64,000 nt of DNA, from assembly GCF_009690905.1 (NCBI RefSeq), contig NZ_VOSW01000015.1, positions 1-64,000 of the forward strand. Direction: 5' to 3'. The position numbers and the translations under genes were made by a program. Every line of letters starts with the position of its first letter. Position 1 is the first letter of the stretch. Shown one piece after another: positions 51,419-59,565 of the stretch. The stretch is from Paraburkholderia madseniana (GTDB taxonomy: Bacteria; Pseudomonadota; Gammaproteobacteria; Burkholderiales; Burkholderiaceae). A model generated the notes under the pieces. That model was not told where the DNA came from. It was given only the letters and a program-made list of their open reading frames with translations, and did no database searches.

Positions 51419-52153
51419 ATGTTCAGGCGCCGCATCGTCATCAGCAGCCACATCGGCACATCGCAGCGCGTGACGCGCGCGGCACTCGAAGACGACTTCC
51501 ACCACTTTCGGGTCGAAGTCGCCAGCGCGCATGGACAAGCGACGCGCATTGACGCCGCGTCACCCCGCCGGCCCTATACGCTGTGTGCGCAAGCCGCCGG
51601 GCAATTGCAGGCGCTGGTCGGCATGACATTGACGCAAACAGCCCATGAAGTCACACGCGTGGCGGATGCCAGCGAGCAATGCACTCATCTATTCGAACTC
51701 TCTGGACTGGCGATCGCCGCGGCAGCGCGCGGTACATTGCGGCGTCAATACGACGTCGAAGTGCCGACGCGCGTAGATGATCGCACGCACCCGGCGCTCG
51801 CACGCGACGGCATTCCCTTGCTGGAATGGAAGGTTGTGGGCACGGTGATTCAGGGACCGCCGCCGTATGCGGGCATCGATCTGTATCACGGCATGGCGCG
51901 CTGGGCGCTCACTACGCTGCCGGGCGAAGAGGCCGAAGCGGCGCTGATTCTCAGGCGTGCGACCGGCATCGCCAAAGGACGTGGTATGAATCTCGACGAA
52001 CAAGTACACGCACGTCCTAACGGCAACTGCTTTGCCCAACAGCCCGTGCGAGCCGAACAGGCGATTCGCATCGTGGGATCGACCCTGGACTTTGCCACGC
52101 GCCCCGCTGCCCTGTGCGCCGACGATCTGGCATGGCTGGCCTTCGCCGAATAA
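51419..52153 (+). CDS. DUF2889 family protein
   Basis: A 244-residue protein of the DUF2889 family, recognised from RRIVISSHI near the start, the acidic/strand-rich middle (FRVEVASAHGQATRIDAA) and the hallmark CTHLFELSGLAIAA. No enzymatic function is established for the family. It is typically found in catabolic clusters of beta-proteobacteria and sphingomonads. GAGGG lies eight bases before ATG 51419; the much longer frame upstream is antisense to the SDR and not coding. Confidence 0.75.
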   Translation: MFRRRIVISSHIGTSQRVTRAALEDDFHHFRVEVASAHGQATRIDAASPRRPYTLCAQAAGQLQALVGMTLTQTAHEVTRVADASEQCTHLFELSGLAIAAAARGTLRRQYDVEVPTRVDDRTHPALARDGIPLLEWKVVGTVIQGPPPYAGIDLYHGMARWALTTLPGEEAEAALILRRATGIAKGRGMNLDEQVHARPNGNCFAQQPVRAEQAIRIVGSTLDFATRPAALCADDLAWLAFAE

Positions 52154-52182
52154 GCCACCAGGCATCGCCCGCCATAAAAAAA

Positions 52183-52201
52183 GCCCCCAGAAACAGGGGG
52201 C
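52183..52201 (-). terminator. Terminator for the Rieske operon
   Basis: GCCCCC and GGGGGC form a 6-bp stem around seven bases. On the plus strand it is preceded by seven As, which become a U-tract on the minus-strand transcript, placing it 40 bases after the beta-subunit stop. Confidence 0.8.
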
Positions 52202-52240
52202 AACTTCCTTGGCTCGCGAAGCCTCGAGAAACGGTAACGC

Positions 52241-52807
52241 CTAGAGAAAGATCGCCAGATTCGGCGTGCCGAGTACCGCCTGATCGAGAATGATCTCGCG
52301 GCGCGCCAGCTTGAACGTGTCGCCGCTGCGGCGCAGCACGTCATGGCGCTCGCCGCTGATCAGATCCAGATCGTCAAAGTTGAAACGGCTGCGCGTCACC
52401 AGCAGATTGCTGCGCACCACGTATTCGCCGGCCGTATCGCCTTCGTACACCAGCACGTTAGTCACGAGCCGGTGCGTACGCGACGGCGGGTCTTCCGCCC
52501 ACGCGCTTTTGGTACCCGTGAGGCGCATGATCCGGCCCATGATCGAGCGATAATTGTCGTGATAATGCTGCATCGTGCGGATGACCGACGACTCATGCTG
52601 CGCATACGGCCGTGTTTGCCGCAGCGGCGCCGCGTAGACGAGATCGGTGGCGAGCGTCGCGCCCCATTCTTCCAGGCGAATCTCGTCGAGCAGCACCGCC
52701 TCGTCGTACAGGAACTCGACCACCGCGTTATATACCGCTGAACCAAGCGGCACACGAGCACGTTGCGGCGTCGCGGCCTGTTGCACGGCTTCTTTTACTT
52801 CGCTCAT
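52241..52807 (-). CDS. ditA2: Ring-hydroxylating dioxygenase beta subunit (DitA2-like)
   Basis: A 188-residue small subunit of a Rieske non-haem iron oxygenase (cone fold, structural). Recognisable parts are AVVEFLYDEAVLLDEIRLEEW, SSVIRTMQHYHDNYRSIMGRIMRL, RTHRLVTNVLV and RSRFNFDDLDLISGERHDVLRR. AAGGAGA lies before ATG 52807. It is 40 bases downstream of the alpha subunit gene on the same strand. With the ditA3- and ditC-like genes it is most likely DitA2 of the abietane dioxygenase. Confidence 0.9.
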   Translation of the reverse strand: MSEVKEAVQQAATPQRARVPLGSAVYNAVVEFLYDEAVLLDEIRLEEWGATLATDLVYAAPLRQTRPYAQHESSVIRTMQHYHDNYRSIMGRIMRLTGTKSAWAEDPPSRTHRLVTNVLVYEGDTAGEYVVRSNLLVTRSRFNFDDLDLISGERHDVLRRSGDTFKLARREIILDQAVLGTPNLAIFL

Positions 52808-52847
52808 CACACTGTCTCCTTGAGTGGCTTTGATTGGCGCGCGGCGC

Positions 52848-54239
52848 TCAACTTTCCGAGGTCATCAGTTCGCGCCAGTGCAGCCACCAGTGCCATTGCG
52901 TGTCGTCCTTCGTGAAGCCTTCGTTGACAATGCCCGGACCTGGCCAGCCTGCCGGTGCGCCGGTTTCGTAGATCGCCTGATACTTGAGCGTCTGCTTTTT
53001 GCCCTGCGCGCCCTTAGCGGCGAGCGTCATATGCGGCCATGTGTCGGAGTCGTCCTGCTCGACCATGCCCGACGTGCCGAACAACTGGATGGTCTGCTTG
53101 AGCATCTGCTCGCGCACCTCGGGCGGACAGTCCTTTTCCGCGAAGACCCAGTTGACGAACTCGAGCTTGTCCGGTCCGCGCGGAATATAGGCGTGTAGCG
53201 TGATCGAGCCGATCACCGAGCCATCGGCCTGGGGAATATAGAGGAAGCCGAACAGCACGTTAGGGAACATGCCGCCCACTTGCGGCGGCATCGAGGTCTG
53301 CACCTGCAATTGGCCTTCGTTCAGATTGCGCTTGAGCTGGCTGACCATTTCCTTTGTCATGCCCGCGGGCGGCAGCACCTCGAGCTTCTGTTCGACCGTC
53401 AGCTGATCCGGGTCGAGTCCGGTCAGACGGCGAATCTTGCGGCCGAGGTCGATGCAGCGCAGCGCGTGCCCGTGCGGCGAGCTGATTTCAACGCCGTACA
53501 TTTCCGGGCTCAGATCGCCGCCCTTTTCGTCTTTCTTCGAATACGCACCTACTTCACCGAGCCAGCGGTGCAAGGTCAGCGTGTGATAGCCGTCGCCCGA
53601 TGACTGTTCGCCGGCCGTCTTCCAGTTGGCGCGCACGATGAAGCGCTGCGGCGGCCCGAGCACTTCGATGCCCCTGTCGCTGCGTTTGAACAGCATGTCG
53701 TAATACCACTTCGCATCGCCAAGGAATTCCTCGAACGACGGGCCGTCCAGATTCCAGGTCGCAAAGATCAGGCCACCGTACAGCGTCATCCGCGCCTTTT
53801 TCAGCGATAGCTCGTCTTTGCTGCGAATCTTGCCGTGCATGCATTCCTTCTCGACCGGCGCGCCGAGGAACTGGCCGTTTGGACGAAACGCCCAGCCGTG
53901 ATAAATGCAGGTGTGGATTTGCGTGTTACCGGCGTCCAGCGTGGAAACCCGCATGCCACGGTGCGAGCACACGTTCAGCATGACGTGGATCTCGCCGCTC
54001 TTGTCGCGCGTGACCAGCACCGAGTCCGACCCCATGTCACGGACCATGAAGTCGCCGGAGTTCGGAATTTCGCTTTCGTGGCCAAGCAGCAGCCACGTCT
54101 TGCCGAAAATCCGCTCCATCTCCAGTTCGTATAGTTCGGGGTCCGAGAGAGCGCGCATCTGCACCTCTCGCGTTTCGACGTTCACCAGATCAGCGACCTT
54201 GGTGCCGTCGGCCAGTGTGGGACTGGTCTGCGTCAACAT
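52848..54239 (-). CDS. ditA1: Ring-hydroxylating dioxygenase alpha subunit (DitA1-like)
   Basis: A 463-residue Rieske oxygenase large subunit. The 2Fe-2S ligands are Cys91/His93 (CSHRG) and Cys111/His114 (CIYHGW). The mononuclear iron site is in GDGYHTLTLH (Asp216 bridging, His219, His224) with a later acidic ligand in EQDDSDTW. In the abietane pathway DitA dihydroxylates the aromatic ring of 7-oxodehydroabietic acid. AGGAGA precedes the ATG. The promoter carries a copy of the shared motif like that at the ditA3-like gene. No reductase gene is nearby. Confidence 0.91.
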   Translation of the reverse strand: MLTQTSPTLADGTKVADLVNVETREVQMRALSDPELYELEMERIFGKTWLLLGHESEIPNSGDFMVRDMGSDSVLVTRDKSGEIHVMLNVCSHRGMRVSTLDAGNTQIHTCIYHGWAFRPNGQFLGAPVEKECMHGKIRSKDELSLKKARMTLYGGLIFATWNLDGPSFEEFLGDAKWYYDMLFKRSDRGIEVLGPPQRFIVRANWKTAGEQSSGDGYHTLTLHRWLGEVGAYSKKDEKGGDLSPEMYGVEISSPHGHALRCIDLGRKIRRLTGLDPDQLTVEQKLEVLPPAGMTKEMVSQLKRNLNEGQLQVQTSMPPQVGGMFPNVLFGFLYIPQADGSVIGSITLHAYIPRGPDKLEFVNWVFAEKDCPPEVREQMLKQTIQLFGTSGMVEQDDSDTWPHMTLAAKGAQGKKQTLKYQAIYETGAPAGWPGPGIVNEGFTKDDTQWHWWLHWRELMTSES

Positions 54240-54284
54240 GCTTGTCTCCTTGACTTACCCTTCGTGGGGTTAAGTTGTTAATAT

Positions 54285-54310
54285 AAACACTTTTGCTATC
54301 TGTGTACATA
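54285..54310 (-). promoter_or_regulatory. Shared 26-bp regulon motif, copy 11
   Basis: On the minus strand TATGTACA-N8-AAAAGTGTTT, 46 bases upstream of the Rieske alpha gene and reading towards it. It is the closest relative of the copy at the ditA3-like promoter, as expected if one activator drives all oxygenase components. Confidence 0.52.
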
Positions 54311-54415
54311 TTTTGAGTTTTTGATCCGGATAATCCCCTACGGGTGCGACGCGGGCACGTTCATACCTGGTCGCGCCCGGTCTTCGTCATGAGTCTGCCA
54401 GCGATGTCTTTATGT

Positions 54416-55330
54416 TCAGGAAGCGGTCCAGCCCTTCGGCACGCGTGCCCTGTCGATCTTCGCCAGATCGCAGATCGCGTCGGCAATGCCGGAAAAGTCG
54501 ATGCGGCCATACTCGCTGGCCCGTGCGAGACTGAACGACTCGAACACGGCGGCCGCCACCGGCATCGGCACCTTCGCTGCGTGTGCGGCGCCGAGTACCA
54601 GCGCCATGTCCTTGTGCGCAAGATCGATCGTGAAGCCCGGCGTGGTATCGCCCGCGAGCACCTTGTTCGGGAAGTTCATCCGCAGTTGGCCATTGCTCGC
54701 CGAGGTGCCATAGAGCACCTGCAGGGTCTTCGTGATGTCGAGGCCGAAGCGCTGCGACAGCGCAAGCGCCTCCGCATTCACCTGACACAGCGTGACGGCG
54801 ACATAGTTGTTGACCAGCTTGGTGCGGCCACCGGTGCCGACGGCCCCGCAGTGATAGACGGTGGTGCCCATCGCGTCGAGCAAGGGTTTGACGCGGGCGA
54901 AATCCGCATCGCTCGCTCCTACCATGAAGAGCGATTCCCCACGGTCCGCATGCTCGGCGAGACGGCCAACCGGTGCGTCCACTACCGAGAGACCATGTTC
55001 GCGCGCTCGCGCTTCCAGCCGGTCAGTGGCGAGCGGATCGATCGTGCTCATATCGAGCAGCACACTGCCGCGCGCGGCGTTGGCGAAGATGCCATCAGCG
55101 CCCAGCGCAACCTGCTCCACTTCCACCGAACTCGGCAGCATCGTCACGACAATCGAACAATCGCGCGCGATCTGCGCAACGCTTTCGCCGGCACGCGCAC
55201 CCAGTTCCACCAGTTCCGCGACGGCCGCGCGGTTCAAATCCATCACGACCAGATCAAAGCCCTTCTTGCGCAGATTGGCCGCCATTGGCTTGCCCATGCG
55301 GCCGAGGCCGATAAATCCGATCTTTTCCAT
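54416..55330 (-). CDS. Beta-hydroxyacid dehydrogenase (3-hydroxyisobutyrate dehydrogenase-like)
   Basis: A 304-residue NAD(P)-dependent dehydrogenase of the 6-phosphogluconate/3-hydroxyisobutyrate dehydrogenase family. It has GFIGLGRMGKPMAANL, Ser in the DMSTIDP segment, and the catalytic Lys in GGRTKLVNNYV. It would oxidise a beta-hydroxy acid or reduce a semialdehyde. The aldehyde dehydrogenase gene lies just upstream on the same strand, 48 bases away, so a hydroxy acid to semialdehyde to acid sequence is likely. Confidence 0.9.
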   Translation of the reverse strand: MEKIGFIGLGRMGKPMAANLRKKGFDLVVMDLNRAAVAELVELGARAGESVAQIARDCSIVVTMLPSSVEVEQVALGADGIFANAARGSVLLDMSTIDPLATDRLEARAREHGLSVVDAPVGRLAEHADRGESLFMVGASDADFARVKPLLDAMGTTVYHCGAVGTGGRTKLVNNYVAVTLCQVNAEALALSQRFGLDITKTLQVLYGTSASNGQLRMNFPNKVLAGDTTPGFTIDLAHKDMALVLGAAHAAKVPMPVAAAVFESFSLARASEYGRIDFSGIADAICDLAKIDRARVPKGWTAS

Positions 55331-55378
55331 CACTCAGGTCCTGTTGTCGTCCAGCGTTATCAGAGAGGGCCGGCCGGT

Positions 55379-56809
55379 TCAGTAACCGACGTAGGCCGTT
55401 TTGCTGTTCGTGTAGAAATCCACCGCGTAAGTACCCTGCTCACGCTGACCGTAGCTCGACGCCCTAATGCCGCCGAACGGCACGTGATAGTCGAGGCCTG
55501 CAGTCGGCAGGTTGATCATCGCGAGACCGCTTCTGACGTGCTGGCGGAAGTGGCTCGCGTACTTGTGCGAGGTCGTGCAGATGCCCGCCGAGAGGCCGTA
55601 TTCGGTGTCGTTGGCGAGCGCCAGTGCTTCGTCGTAGCCGGACGCGCGGATGACCGTCGCGAACGGGCCGAACACTTCCTCCCGGTTGATGCGCATGCTG
55701 TTCGACGTGGCGGTCATCAGCGCGGGCTGCATGAAGAAGCCGGGCGTACCGGGCTGCAACAACTGGCCGCCTTCGACCAGCACCGCGCCTTCATCACGTC
55801 CGGTCTGGATATAGCCTTGCACCATGTCCAGCTGGCGCTGATTGATGAGCGGGCCGATGTCCGTGCCGGCTGTCAGCGCGTGGCCGATCGTCAACGAGCG
55901 CATGCGGATGCGCAATGCGTCGACGAAACGGTCGTGGATCGCATCGGTCACGATCAGACGGCTCGATGCGGTGCAACGTTGTCCCGCCGAAAAGAACGAG
56001 CCGTTCAGTGCACATTCCACAGCGACACCCAGGTCCGCGTCGTCGAGAACGACGAGCGGATTCTTGCCGCCCATTTCCAGCTGGACCCGCACCATGTTGG
56101 CGATCGCGCTTTGCGCGAGACGCCGTCCGGTGCGCACGCTGCCGGTGAAACTCAGCGCGTCGATACCTTCAACAAGCGCCTCACCGGCATCCGCACCGCG
56201 TCCATTGATCAGATTCGCGACGCCGGCCGGCAAGCCATTGCGCTCCAGCACGCGAAACAGCTCCCACGCGACGCCGGGCGTTTCTTCCGAGGGCTTGAGC
56301 ACAGCAGTGTTGCCGAACGCGAGCGCCGGTGCGAGTTTCCACGCGGCAATCGCAATGGGAAAATTCCATGGCGTAATCAATGCGACGACACCCACCGGTT
56401 CGCGGCTGATCTGGACGTTGATGTTGGGACGCACCGACGGCAGGTTCTCGCCGCCATAACGCACGGCTTCTCCGGCAAAGAACTGAAAGATCTGACTGGC
56501 TCGCACTACTTCGCCAATGCCTTCCGCGCGCGTCTTGCCTGCTTCACGCGAGACCAGTTCGCCGATTTCCTCCTTGCGGGCCGCGAGTTCGATCGACGTC
56601 TTCAGCAGAAGGTCGCTGCGCGCCTGGCTCGTCGTGGCGCTCCACGCGGGTTGCGCCGCGCGCGCCGCCGCGACTGCTTCGCGCATCTGCGTCGCGTCCG
56701 CGAGCGCGTAGTGCCCGATGCTTTCACGTCTATCCGACGGATTGATGCTCTCGATCGAGCTCGATCCTTCGCACCATTCCCCGCCGATGAGGTTGGGCTT
56801 CACTGTCAT
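55379..56809 (-). CDS. Aldehyde dehydrogenase (semialdehyde dehydrogenase type)
   Basis: A 476-residue aldehyde dehydrogenase. ITPWNFP (Asn149), KPSEETP (Lys172), FTGS, LEMGGKNP (Glu245) and SAGQRCTAS (Cys279) are all intact. Length and the N-terminal PNLIGGEW are typical of alpha-ketoglutarate semialdehyde and related dehydrogenases. GGAGA precedes ATG 56809. Its promoter faces a divergent LysR gene with a 16-bp palindrome between them, so LysR control is probable. Confidence 0.92.
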   Translation of the reverse strand: MTVKPNLIGGEWCEGSSSIESINPSDRRESIGHYALADATQMREAVAAARAAQPAWSATTSQARSDLLLKTSIELAARKEEIGELVSREAGKTRAEGIGEVVRASQIFQFFAGEAVRYGGENLPSVRPNINVQISREPVGVVALITPWNFPIAIAAWKLAPALAFGNTAVLKPSEETPGVAWELFRVLERNGLPAGVANLINGRGADAGEALVEGIDALSFTGSVRTGRRLAQSAIANMVRVQLEMGGKNPLVVLDDADLGVAVECALNGSFFSAGQRCTASSRLIVTDAIHDRFVDALRIRMRSLTIGHALTAGTDIGPLINQRQLDMVQGYIQTGRDEGAVLVEGGQLLQPGTPGFFMQPALMTATSNSMRINREEVFGPFATVIRASGYDEALALANDTEYGLSAGICTTSHKYASHFRQHVRSGLAMINLPTAGLDYHVPFGGIRASSYGQREQGTYAVDFYTNSKTAYVGY

Positions 56810-56888
56810 GTGGCTTGTCTCCGATATGCGCAGCATTCGCGTAAACGCTCGGCTGAACGCGATGGTGTGTTGGCAGGGAGTCATCTTA

Positions 56889-56904
56889 GAATTGCGTGCA
56901 ATTC
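56889..56904. promoter_or_regulatory. Palindromic LysR-type operator candidate
   Basis: GAATTGC-GT-GCAATTC is a 7+2+7 perfect inverted repeat between the divergent aldehyde dehydrogenase and LysR genes. It is 80 bases before the dehydrogenase ATG and 94 before the LysR ATG, the usual place for an autoregulatory LysR site. Confidence 0.6.
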
Positions 56905-56997
56905 GCTGTCGAATGACAAAAACTGATCGCCGTATCACGCACTGACATGCGTGGCGGTCGATTGCATGCAGCGTATGTTTGAACTACCGGACTTGCT

Positions 56998-57945
56998 ATG
57001 GACATTCGCCAGATCCGCACTTTCCTTGCGATCGCCGACACGGGCAGTGCGACGCGCGCCGCCGAGTTGCTGCATATCGTGCAACCCGCGGTGTCGCGGC
57101 AATTGAAGTTGCTCGAGGACGACGTAGGCGCACCGTTATTCGAGCGCGATCGCCGCGGCATGCAGTTGACCGAAGCCGGCCATATCCTGCTCGATCGCGC
57201 GCGGCGAGCCTTGCGTGAGTTGGAATCAGCGCAGCAGGAGATCCGGCCGACGCCGGGACTCGTGTCGGGCACGGTAAGTTTAGGTCTGCTTCCCAGTAGC
57301 TGCGAGTTGCTGACCGCACCGCTGGTCGGCGCCTTGCAGCGGGCGTTTCCACAGATACGGGTGTCGCTCTCGGTAGGCTATACCGATCATTTGCTGCGCT
57401 GGCTCGAAAGTGGCGAGATCGACGCCGCACTGCTGTACGACCCCGCGGCTTCGCCGGCGCTGGATGCCAGGCCGTTGGTCGAAGAGTCGCTGAGCCTTGT
57501 TGGCCTGGCTTCGATTGGCCTGAGCGACGACTATCCGGTTTCCGTCGCGGCACTTGGAGAAGCGCCGCTGGTTCTGCCAAGCGCACCGCACCGGCTGCGA
57601 AGCCTGGTCGAACATGCCTGCGCGGTAGCCGGAGTCGACATCACCTTTGCTGCCGAGACCAATGCTTTGAGCGTGCAGAAAGCGCTAGTTGCGCAGGGAT
57701 ACGGCGCGACGGTGATGCCTCGTGTTGCCGTTCAGCAGGAGATCGAGCGCGGCGTGTTCAGCGCTGCACGGATCGACGGCGAAGCCTTTTTAAGGCGAAT
57801 TTATCTGGCAATCCCGACGACGAGACGGTCCTCCACAGCGGTTAGATGCGCCACCACCGTGCTGCAGAACTGCGTGAGGGATATCGCTTGCAGCGGCGAA
57901 TGGGAAGGCGCCCGTTGGATCGAGCCTAGCCATACCCCGGACTGA
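56998..57945 (+). CDS. LysR family transcriptional regulator
   Basis: A 315-residue LysR regulator. The winged helix is MDIRQIRTFLAIADTGSATRAAELLHIVQPAVSRQLKLLEDDVGAPLFERDRRGMQLTEAG, followed by a periplasmic-binding-protein-like effector domain (VSGTVSLGLLPSSC onward). It is divergent from an aldehyde dehydrogenase gene and upstream of the RraA/FAH/ALDH operon, so it may control both. Confidence 0.93.
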   Translation: MDIRQIRTFLAIADTGSATRAAELLHIVQPAVSRQLKLLEDDVGAPLFERDRRGMQLTEAGHILLDRARRALRELESAQQEIRPTPGLVSGTVSLGLLPSSCELLTAPLVGALQRAFPQIRVSLSVGYTDHLLRWLESGEIDAALLYDPAASPALDARPLVEESLSLVGLASIGLSDDYPVSVAALGEAPLVLPSAPHRLRSLVEHACAVAGVDITFAAETNALSVQKALVAQGYGATVMPRVAVQQEIERGVFSAARIDGEAFLRRIYLAIPTTRRSSTAVRCATTVLQNCVRDIACSGEWEGARWIEPSHTPD

Positions 57946-58081
57946 TCGAAGCATCAACTTTTGTGATTCGACATCCCGCCGATGCGGCTCCTAGAATCCC
58001 TTAGCCGCGGATGCGCCGCCAGGAGAAAAGACACCGCACGCGCTCATCTGCGTTATCCGCCCTTTGGCAAAGAGAACTCCA

Positions 58082-58732
58082 ATGACCTCACTCGCCGATC
58101 AACTGGCCACCTGCAACACCCCGGGTCTTTTCGATGTCCTACGCATCCACGGCTTGCCCGTCCACGAATTGCCGCGCGACATCAAAGGCCTTGCACCCAC
58201 AATGAAACTCGCCGGACCGGTGTTTACCGTCACCGGACGCGCCGACCCGACTATCTCGGTCAGCGAATCGCTGGAGCTCTTCATTTCCAGGGTTCTATCG
58301 GGCGCGCCGCGCGACCACGTCGTGGTGTGCCAGCCGCATGACCATGCGCGCTCGGCGATGGGCGATCTCGCCGCCGAGGCCCTCAAGCAGCGTGGCATCC
58401 GCGGGTATTACATCGATGGCGGTTCACGCGATGCGGACGAAATCGAAGCCATCGGTTTTCCTGTTTTCGCCCGCTATACCAGCCCGATCGACATTGTCGG
58501 CAGCTGGCGCCTGGAAGCCACCGATGTGCCGGTGGTCATCGGCGGCGTCACCGTGTCGGCTGGCGACTACCTGCTAGGCGATCGCGACGGCACGCTCCTG
58601 ATCGAGCGCGAACATGCGGAGTTCGTCATTACCGAAACGGTCAAGACAATGAGCACGGATTCACGCATGCGCACGGCCATCCGCAGCGGTCGCGATCCGT
58701 ATGACGCCTTCCTCGAGTTCGGCAAGCTGTAG
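58082..58732 (+). CDS. RraA/HMG aldolase-family protein
   Basis: A 216-residue member of the RraA-like family, which includes 4-hydroxy-4-methyl-2-oxoglutarate aldolases and oxaloacetate decarboxylases. The substrate/metal site is visible in YYIDGGSRDADEI (GxxRD) and in SAGDYLLGDRDGTLLI. In a catabolic operon it would release pyruvate from a 4-hydroxy-2-oxo acid with a divalent metal. ATG 58082 starts the conserved region; an upstream ATG at 58064 is less likely. It is 18 bases before an FAH-family gene. Confidence 0.87.
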   Translation: MTSLADQLATCNTPGLFDVLRIHGLPVHELPRDIKGLAPTMKLAGPVFTVTGRADPTISVSESLELFISRVLSGAPRDHVVVCQPHDHARSAMGDLAAEALKQRGIRGYYIDGGSRDADEIEAIGFPVFARYTSPIDIVGSWRLEATDVPVVIGGVTVSAGDYLLGDRDGTLLIEREHAEFVITETVKTMSTDSRMRTAIRSGRDPYDAFLEFGKL

Positions 58733-58750
58733 AACACCCCAGGACATCCC

Positions 58751-59524
58751 ATGAAAATCGCCCGCTATCAATTGCATGACGCCGTTCACTATGGTGTGCT
58801 CGAAGGCGAGCATCTGGAGCGGCTGGGCGGCTCGCCCTTCGACGGCATCATACCGGTCGGTCAGACAGATGCGTTGGCTGACGCGAAACTTCTCTGCCCG
58901 CTGCTCGCGCCGAGACTTTTCGCGGTTGGCATGAACTACGTCGGTCATATCGCCGAGGCTGGCGCGAAGACGCCTGAGATTCCGCAGTTCTTCATGATGC
59001 CGACGACAGCGGCCATCGGCCCAGATGAGGCCATCGTCCGGCCGCGCGAGGCCCAGGTGGTCCATCACGAGGCGGAGCTTGCCATCGTGTTCGGCAGAAA
59101 GGGCCGTCGTATCGATATCGCCCATGCGCTCGACTACGTTTTCGGCTACACCTGCGCGAACGATGTGAGCGAGCGTGTGATCCAGAACCGCGAAATGAGC
59201 TACGGGTGTTTGCTGGTCGGCAAGGCCTTCGATACCTTTTGCCCGCTCGGACCCGTCATCGCCACGGGACTCGATGCCGGCAATTTGCGCGTGCAGTCGA
59301 GCGTCAACGGCACCCAGCGCCAGGACGGCAACACGTCGGACCTGCTCTTCTCCGTGCCCTTCATCGTGTCTTATCTGAGTCAGGCGGTCACCCTGCTGCC
59401 CGGCGATGTGATCCTCACCGGCACGCCATCCGGCGTCGGGCCGCTTAACGGCGGCGACGTCTGCGACATCACGATCGAAGGCATCGGCACGCTGAGCAAT
59501 CCGGTGATCGACGAAGCCGCTTGA
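58751..59524 (+). CDS. FAH-family isomerase/decarboxylase
   Basis: A 257-residue FAH-superfamily protein with VGMNYVGHI, HHEAELAIVFGRKGRRI, FGYTCANDVSERV and PGDVILTGTPSGVG. It most resembles the HpcE/HpaG type that isomerises or decarboxylates 2-hydroxymuconate-type ring-fission products. AGGA lies before the ATG. Preceded by an RraA-like aldolase and followed by an aldehyde dehydrogenase, it suggests a meta-cleavage style lower pathway. Confidence 0.9.
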   Translation: MKIARYQLHDAVHYGVLEGEHLERLGGSPFDGIIPVGQTDALADAKLLCPLLAPRLFAVGMNYVGHIAEAGAKTPEIPQFFMMPTTAAIGPDEAIVRPREAQVVHHEAELAIVFGRKGRRIDIAHALDYVFGYTCANDVSERVIQNREMSYGCLLVGKAFDTFCPLGPVIATGLDAGNLRVQSSVNGTQRQDGNTSDLLFSVPFIVSYLSQAVTLLPGDVILTGTPSGVGPLNGGDVCDITIEGIGTLSNPVIDEAA

Positions 59525-59565
59525 GCGGGCTCGCCGCCGCGCCCTCCTTTGAAACAGGAATTAAC

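Noticed and set aside
54344..56926. 860-codon open frame on the plus strand
   Set aside because: Runs antisense through two well-supported dehydrogenase genes; composition typical of a reverse-frame shadow.
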